A model generated the notes under the pieces. It had not been told where the DNA came from. It worked only from the letters and a program-made list of their open reading frames with translations, and did no database searches. DNA of 64,000 nucleotides from Roseibium sp. TrichSKD4 (lineage in GTDB: Bacteria; Pseudomonadota; Alphaproteobacteria; Rhizobiales; Stappiaceae), in NCBI RefSeq assembly GCF_000148725.1, contig NZ_GL476311.1, positions 255,501 to 319,500 on the forward strand, read 5' to 3'. A program made the position numbers and the translations under genes. Below are positions 59,599 through 64,000 of this stretch, piece by piece. Positions within the stretch are counted from its first letter, which is position 1. Each line of letters starts with the position of its first letter.

Positions 59599-60921
59599 AT
59601 GACAAGTTCAGAGCGCTATTTTGGGCCAGAGGTCGTTGATGTCGATGAGGGCGGCGCGTTTGTCCGTGAGCTGAAGGCGGCAACAGCCTTCATCATCGGT
59701 ACGGCTCCCATTCATGAAATTCATGAGGGGGCGGATGCGCAGGCTCCTTACATCAACACCAGGGTGCTGATCCGTCGCCGGTCGGACATCACAAAATTCT
59801 TCGGCCCTCACCGGGACGGCTATACGTTGCCGCAGAAACTGGACGCCATGTTCAAGAAGGCCAAGACAAAGGGCATCGGCACGGTCTGCGTTGTGAATGT
59901 GTTCAATCCGCAGGTTCACAAGGATGGCGACGGCAATCCCGATCCGTCACAGGTGACGGCCCTTGATATCATCGGGGTCTTTGATGCTGCCGGTCGCCCG
60001 TCCGGCCTCAAACATGCCTATGCCTGTTATCAGTCCTTTGGCTGGTTCCCGAAGATCATGCTGGCACCGGGCTTTGATGCCATGACGGGCGTTCGCGCGG
60101 AAATGGAAGTCATCGCCAATCGGATCCGCGCCCGTTATCTTCTGGATGCCCCGTTTGGCGTCACGCCGCAGCAGGTGGTCGAGGCACGTGGCCCGAATGG
60201 CAGCTTCAACTTCCAGACCAATCACACGCGGGCGGTTGGATGCTGGCCGCATATGGAAATGGTCAATCTGGATGAGACATCCGACAATGCGGGCAAAGCG
60301 GTTCCCGATCAATATTCGGCGCATTTAGCCGGGATTTGGCTGATGACGGTGATGGAGTATGGCTATCACCATTCTCCGTCCAACCGCCCGATTACCGGTA
60401 TCGAAGATGCCGCGCAGGATGTTCTCTATATTCCCGGCGATGCAACATCCGATGTTCAGCAGCTGCGCAGTGTCGGTGTGGTGACGTGCGAAGAGCGGTT
60501 TGGCAAGGGGCCTCATACGTCTGGCAACCGCGCGCTTGCCTATCCGACTGTCACCGACATGCGCAACTTCCTGCATGTGCAGTTCATTGAGGACGTGATG
60601 GATGAAGCCATCCTTCATTATCTCGATGAATGGAAGGACCGCAACGCCAATCCAGCTTCGCTGGAGAAGGTTGAGGATGGCATTAATGCTTGGGGTCTGG
60701 GCAAGACAACAGGCCGCGACCCTGTGCTTTATGACTTCCGCTTCAAGTTCAATCGCAAAAAGACCACCAGCCAGAGCGTTGCCGATGGCTGGCTCTACTG
60801 GACGCTGGATTATGCGCCGGTTGGCCTCATGGAGCGGCTGACGGTTGAGCGGTCGATCAACATCAACATGATCGGCAATGCCCTTGGTCTGGCAACATTA
60901 GAAGACCCGAACGCCGGTTGA
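59599..60921 (+). CDS. Contractile tail sheath protein (Mu gpL-like)
   Basis: 440 aa. Tail sheath signatures: TAFIIGTAPIH near the N-terminus, PDPSQVTALDIIGVF, then FGWFPKIMLAPGF, PSNRPITGIEDAAQDV and the C-terminal GLMERLTVERSININ. It shows the phage is a myovirus. Directly followed by the tail tube gene. Confidence 0.94.
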   Translation: MTSSERYFGPEVVDVDEGGAFVRELKAATAFIIGTAPIHEIHEGADAQAPYINTRVLIRRRSDITKFFGPHRDGYTLPQKLDAMFKKAKTKGIGTVCVVNVFNPQVHKDGDGNPDPSQVTALDIIGVFDAAGRPSGLKHAYACYQSFGWFPKIMLAPGFDAMTGVRAEMEVIANRIRARYLLDAPFGVTPQQVVEARGPNGSFNFQTNHTRAVGCWPHMEMVNLDETSDNAGKAVPDQYSAHLAGIWLMTVMEYGYHHSPSNRPITGIEDAAQDVLYIPGDATSDVQQLRSVGVVTCEERFGKGPHTSGNRALAYPTVTDMRNFLHVQFIEDVMDEAILHYLDEWKDRNANPASLEKVEDGINAWGLGKTTGRDPVLYDFRFKFNRKKTTSQSVADGWLYWTLDYAPVGLMERLTVERSININMIGNALGLATLEDPNAG

Positions 60922-60977
60922 TTTTTCTAACGCACTGGCCGGGCCTGATGGTCCGGCATCTAACGGAGTGACCCCAA

Positions 60978-61496
60978 ATGGCTGACTACAAGCGCTACGG
61001 TCAGATCGTGAATGCCGAATGTTACCTTGAGGACAACAGCCTTGTGGGTATCGTGAAGGAGTTCAAGATCCCGAAGATCGAATGGAAGACGGTCGATATC
61101 GAAACCCTTGGTCAGGTTGCTGTCTACAAGGCACCGACACGGGTGATGGAAGCCTTGACCGGGTCCATGACGTTCCAGTTTATCGAGCCGGAGATCGCCG
61201 CGCAGGTTTATAACCCGGCCAAGGCGCTTCGCTTCCAGCTCCATCAGTATGTGGATGTAAACGGGCCGGACGGTTTTGATCTGGAAAATTCCTACACGTT
61301 GATCACTCTTGTGTCGCTTAGGTTCTTCGGAGCCGAGTTTGGCGGAACGAAGCTTGGTGATCTGGAAGAGCAGGAAACCGAGTTCACCTGCCACCGGCTG
61401 CTTCAGCGTGTTCATGATAGTGACAAGACGCTTTTGGAAGTTGATGTGTTTGCCAACACGGTTCGGAACTCTTCCGGCGAGTTCTGGCGTCGGTAA
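60978..61496 (+). CDS. Major tail tube protein
   Basis: 172 aa. Matches the FII-type tail tube family: FKIPKIEWKTVDIETLGQVA, VMEALTGSMTFQFIEPEI. Forms the inner tube within the sheath. A strong terminator follows, setting high expression of sheath and tube apart from later tail genes. Confidence 0.92.
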   Translation: MADYKRYGQIVNAECYLEDNSLVGIVKEFKIPKIEWKTVDIETLGQVAVYKAPTRVMEALTGSMTFQFIEPEIAAQVYNPAKALRFQLHQYVDVNGPDGFDLENSYTLITLVSLRFFGAEFGGTKLGDLEEQETEFTCHRLLQRVHDSDKTLLEVDVFANTVRNSSGEFWRR

Positions 61497-61524
61497 GGCA
61501 ATACTTCAGACCAGCGATGAATGG

Positions 61525-61559
61525 CCCTGTGAGCTGAAACTCGCAGGGTTTTCTTTTTT
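61525..61559 (+). terminator. Strong rho-independent terminator after tail tube
   Basis: 9-bp stem CCCTGTGAG / CTCGCAGGG (one G-U) with a 6-nt loop, then TTTTCTTTTTT. Likely reduces transcription into the tail chaperone and tape measure genes. Confidence 0.85.
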
Positions 61560-61578
61560 GGTTTGATGGAGCCTCGAC

Positions 61579-62097
61579 ATGCCGAATGAATTTCCGACTT
61601 CTGCCCCCGTTCAACCTGCCAATCCGGTCCCGGCGGATCCGGGTTCTGCCCCGCAGCCCGCTATCGGACACTCTGCCGATATCAGTCAGCCAGCCCGATC
61701 CGTTCCGTCTGTCGCAGCTGCTCAGGAACCGTCTGAACCGCCTGCACAAGCGGGTGTGGTCAATCGGCTTAAAGCCTATCGCGATCAGCATTCCGGCTCT
61801 GACACTTTCCCGCTTCCTGAAACCGGTGTTGTCGTTTCCCTGCCAAAGTTCCGCAGTCATGGTGCGTGGTCGTCCTGTTTGCGGATGGCGAAAAACAACA
61901 TCCAGAAGGCGCAGGTCCTTTATATCTGCAAGGTGGTCACCTTCGACGGCGAAAAGCTGACCGCCGCCGATTATGACAAATACATTCCGCTTGAAGACAG
62001 CATGGAGCTGCTATCGCGCATGTTCGGCGGGACTGGCGATGAAGAAGATCATATCGAGGGAGATCAGCTTGAGGGGGAGCTTCAGGAGACGGCGTAA
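61579..62097 (+). CDS. Tail assembly chaperone, upstream part (Mu gp41-like)
   Basis: 172 aa. A Pro/Ala-rich N-terminus is followed by the conserved region TFPLPETGVVVSLPKFRSHG and YICKVVTFDGEKLTAADYDK, ending acidic. It occupies the gpG-like tail chaperone slot between tube and tape measure. The downstream frame overlaps its 3' end and has no own start, as expected for a programmed frameshift. Confidence 0.88.
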   Translation: MPNEFPTSAPVQPANPVPADPGSAPQPAIGHSADISQPARSVPSVAAAQEPSEPPAQAGVVNRLKAYRDQHSGSDTFPLPETGVVVSLPKFRSHGAWSSCLRMAKNNIQKAQVLYICKVVTFDGEKLTAADYDKYIPLEDSMELLSRMFGGTGDEEDHIEGDQLEGELQETA

Positions 62098-62267
62098 CCG
62101 TCTCCACCCTTGAATGCCACACCTACCTCGTGAACCGGGGCTGGTCGTCTGACTGGCTCGACCAGCTCCCGGAAGTCGAATTCCTCGTCATTTATGAGCA
62201 GCAGATCGCCTTTGACGAGGCGCGGGCTGAAGCCAAGCGCAAGGCGTATGAAAAGGCGGGTCGATGA
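62073..62267 (+). CDS. Tail assembly chaperone frameshift extension (gpGT-like)
   Basis: Open frame -1 relative to the chaperone gene, open from 62073 to the stop at 62265-62267, with no ATG/GTG/TTG near its beginning. Encodes about 62 residues after the overlap, including HTYLVNRGWSSDWLDQLPEV. A G-run slip region (G GGG GAG at 62073-62079) lies in the overlap. Expressed probably only as a fusion with the upstream frame. Confidence 0.7.
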   Translation, partial: GGASGDGVTVSTLECHTYLVNRGWSSDWLDQLPEVEFLVIYEQQIAFDEARAEAKRKAYEKAGR

Positions 62268-62506
62268 GCGATTTTACTGTTTCCGGCGATGTGACCGTTA
62301 CGCATGTTAGACCCAAGTCGAAACCGGCTCCATTCTGGTTCGGAGTATTTGTCGGCCTGACCGTCAGCGCAGTTGCCGATTTGACCGATCTTCACATCTG
62401 CTTTGGTCAGTGCGACGGCAAGGACTGGTCGCTCCTTGGTCTCTATGAGACGCCACTTCCCAAAAAGACCGACCGTCTGCCCCTTCAAAAAGTCCCAGAA
62501 AAATGA
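62264..62506 (+). CDS. Small hypothetical tail-region protein
   Basis: 80 aa with ATGA overlaps on both sides. A moderately hydrophobic segment (FWFGVFVGLTVSAVADL) lies in the middle. Not recognised. Confidence 0.55.
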   Translation: MSDFTVSGDVTVTHVRPKSKPAPFWFGVFVGLTVSAVADLTDLHICFGQCDGKDWSLLGLYETPLPKKTDRLPLQKVPEK

Positions 62507-64000
62507 CCATGCGCCTTGGTGTTGTTGCGGAGTTTACCGACCGTGCGTCAAAGCGCATGGCGAAGATGCTGCGCTTCAACAAGAAAATGGAGAAGATCCA
62601 GAAAGGTCAGGAACGCCTTGTCAAAACCCAAGTCAAGGATTGGGACAAGGTAACGCGGGCAACCGGGCGAAGCTCCCGATCCATGGGCAGCCTTCAGCGA
62701 ATGATGCAAGGCGTTGCAAATGCCGGTCAAAGCATGTCTCGCGGTGTTGTGACCTTCATCGGTCACATTGGCCGGGCCATAGCCCGCGTTAATTCCTTGC
62801 GAAAGTCTCTCGATCTTGCAGGCCGTTCACGGGCGCTCGTCAATCGCGGTGCCGGGCTGGCTGCAGGCGGTGCTGGCAAGATTGCACGCGGCGCTGTTGT
62901 TACAGGCGGAATTGCTGCCGGGGTGACGGCGACAGCTGGGGCGGCGGCCAGTACCGTGATTGGTCCCGCAGCCCAAGTCGAAAACTACATGGTTCAGCTG
63001 GAAAGTCTGGAAGGATCTTCGGCCAAGGCTGAAAAGGCCATGGCGTGGATTACGGATTTTGCCACCCGCACCCCTTTGGAATTGCCGGATGTCATTGAGA
63101 GTTACCGCCAACTCAAGACATTTGGCATTGATCCGACCAATGGCTCCATGCAGGCCCTTGTTGATACCATGGCCATGTCAGGTGGCGGGGCAGAACAGCT
63201 AAGCGGCATTGTTCTGGCTGTCGGACAGGCATGGACCAAGGGCAAGCTTCAGGGCGAAGAGGCTTTGCAGCTTCTGGAACGCGGCGTTCCGGTTTGGGAT
63301 TTGCTTACAAAAGCCACCGGGAAATCAGCGGCCCAGCTTCAGGAACTTGGGTCCAAGGGCAAGCTTGGCCGGGACGTGATTGCCAAGCTCGTGGAGCTGA
63401 TGGGCGAGCGGGCTGTCGGGGCTTCGGAGAAGATGTCCCAAACATGGGGCGGCATGATGTCGAACCTGTCGGATCACTGGTTCCAGTTCCGATTGATGAT
63501 TGCAGATGCTGGCGTTTTTGACTGGGCAAAGGACAAGCTTCAGGGGTTTTTGGAGACAATCAACCAGATGAAGGCTGATGGCAGCCTTTTGAAACTGGCT
63601 GAAGAAATCTCCCAAAATATCATCACCACCTTGTCGGCCATGTGGGAATTCGGTAAGGGGCTCTGGGGTGTCCTTCAGGAACTTGGCGGCTGGCTCAAGT
63701 TTGCGGCAGATGCTCTTGGTGGCTGGAATAATCTGGCCATGGTGTTCGTGGCTCTTCCCTTTATCTCGACTTTGGCCGGTATTGTGACCGGGATCGCCCA
63801 GCTGGGGGCAGGTCTTGCGATGATTGCGACCGGGCTGGCGGGATTGTCCTTACCCGTTCTTGCCGTGATTGCTGTGGTGATGGCGCTTGGGGCAGCAGCA
63901 TGGTGGATTTACAACAATTGGGATCAGGTTGTCAGCTGGCTGGCAAGCGCTTGGGACTGGATTGTGCAAAAGGCACAAGCTGCCTGGGAGACGCTCAAAA
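62503..64000 (+). CDS. Tail tape measure protein (incomplete at window end)
   Basis: At least 499 aa from the ATG at 62503 (ATGA overlap), no stop before the window ends. An N-terminal basic helical region is followed by tape-measure segments (MVQLESLEGSSAKAEKAMAW, ELPDVIESYRQLKTFGID, QAWTKGKLQGEEALQLLERG) and long hydrophobic helices near 63730-63900. Sets tail length and is ejected with DNA in contractile-tailed phages. Confidence 0.9.
   Translation, partial: MTMRLGVVAEFTDRASKRMAKMLRFNKKMEKIQKGQERLVKTQVKDWDKVTRATGRSSRSMGSLQRMMQGVANAGQSMSRGVVTFIGHIGRAIARVNSLRKSLDLAGRSRALVNRGAGLAAGGAGKIARGAVVTGGIAAGVTATAGAAASTVIGPAAQVENYMVQLESLEGSSAKAEKAMAWITDFATRTPLELPDVIESYRQLKTFGIDPTNGSMQALVDTMAMSGGGAEQLSGIVLAVGQAWTKGKLQGEEALQLLERGVPVWDLLTKATGKSAAQLQELGSKGKLGRDVIAKLVELMGERAVGASEKMSQTWGGMMSNLSDHWFQFRLMIADAGVFDWAKDKLQGFLETINQMKADGSLLKLAEEISQNIITTLSAMWEFGKGLWGVLQELGGWLKFAADALGGWNNLAMVFVALPFISTLAGIVTGIAQLGAGLAMIATGLAGLSLPVLAVIAVVMALGAAAWWIYNNWDQVVSWLASAWDWIVQKAQAAWETLK

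Larger units (their letters stand above)
34134..64000 (+). mobile_element. Mu-like transposable prophage (left part, incomplete at the right edge)
   Basis: Gene content and order (repressor, Ner, transposase A and B, GemA, Mor, lysis, DUF1804/TerL/DUF935 portal, protease-scaffold, contractile tail) identify a Mu-type phage. The left end is proposed at 34134, where TGTATCTGTTTCA begins: it has the 5'-TG terminus and resembles the Mu left end (TGTAT, then TTCA, then AAGTRYG at similar spacing). The boundary is an inference; the right end is outside the window. Confidence 0.85.

Noticed and set aside
1-64000. CRISPR array
   Set aside because: No regularly spaced repeat series was seen on either strand.

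Overview
This window looks like a chromosome segment of an alphaproteobacterium of the Rhizobiales/Stappiaceae type. The reasons are the carD - rpoH (sigma-32 with RpoH box) - M48/LysM protease order, a Suv3-like RNA helicase next to an S4 protein and 7Fe ferredoxin, an alphaproteobacterial-type pyruvate carboxylase of about 1150 residues, and a TGA-N9-TCA iron-responsive box. No species call is possible from the sequence alone.

Region 1 (1-28.4 kb) is host core. It starts inside a phosphonate C-P lyase operon (DUF1045 2H-phosphoesterase, phnM, phnN), followed by a large AsmA-family protein on the other strand. Next comes a minus-strand, iron-regulated operon: a 165-aa unknown, imelysin, di-heme c-type oxidoreductase, a second imelysin and a DUF1513 beta-propeller, with an IRO-type box upstream. 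Then follow TerB, a class I glutamine amidotransferase, a DUF1254/DUF1214 protein, pyruvate carboxylase, a LuxR-type regulator, the helicase, S4 protein, fdxA, carD, rpoH, an M48 lipoprotein protease and an SNase-like protein.

Region 2 (28.47-34.1 kb) is an integrated island. It begins inside the anticodon loop of a tRNA-Arg(CCU) gene, of which only the 5' half remains here. It carries a tyrosine integrase, a 961-aa protein with two tandem amino-methyltransferase domains, and a tail-to-tail PLD-fold nuclease. Together these look like a BfiI/NgoFVII-type restriction-modification system with both methyltransferases fused in one chain.

Region 3 (about 34.13 kb to beyond 64 kb) is a Mu-like transposable prophage with a contractile tail, running off the right edge of the window. 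Its order is: S24 repressor (minus), then all plus: Ner-like regulator, small early genes, transposase A (broken by an in-frame TAG), B ATPase, early DNA-binding proteins, DUF3164, GemA, Mor-like activator, HD and DUF2786 proteins, small unknowns, endolysin/holin/spanin-like lysis genes, DUF1804 small terminase, TerL, DUF935 portal, MuF-like head protein, gpG-like protein, a probable moron, protease/scaffold, decoration, capsid, head-tail genes, sheath, tube, tail chaperones and the start of the tape measure.

The most unusual signals are regulatory. A palindrome CGGAACWGTTCCG recurs through the prophage. At two places it forms a terminator that is followed at identical spacing by a second hairpin holding the Shine-Dalgarno sequence of the next operon (46.4 kb and 55.0 kb). 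Other notable points are the amber codon at a conserved Trp position in the transposase, a classical A AAA AAG slip site joining portal and MuF-like genes, a leader with mutually exclusive hairpins at 36.4 kb, and insertion of the phage about 28 bp upstream of the PLD nuclease gene.
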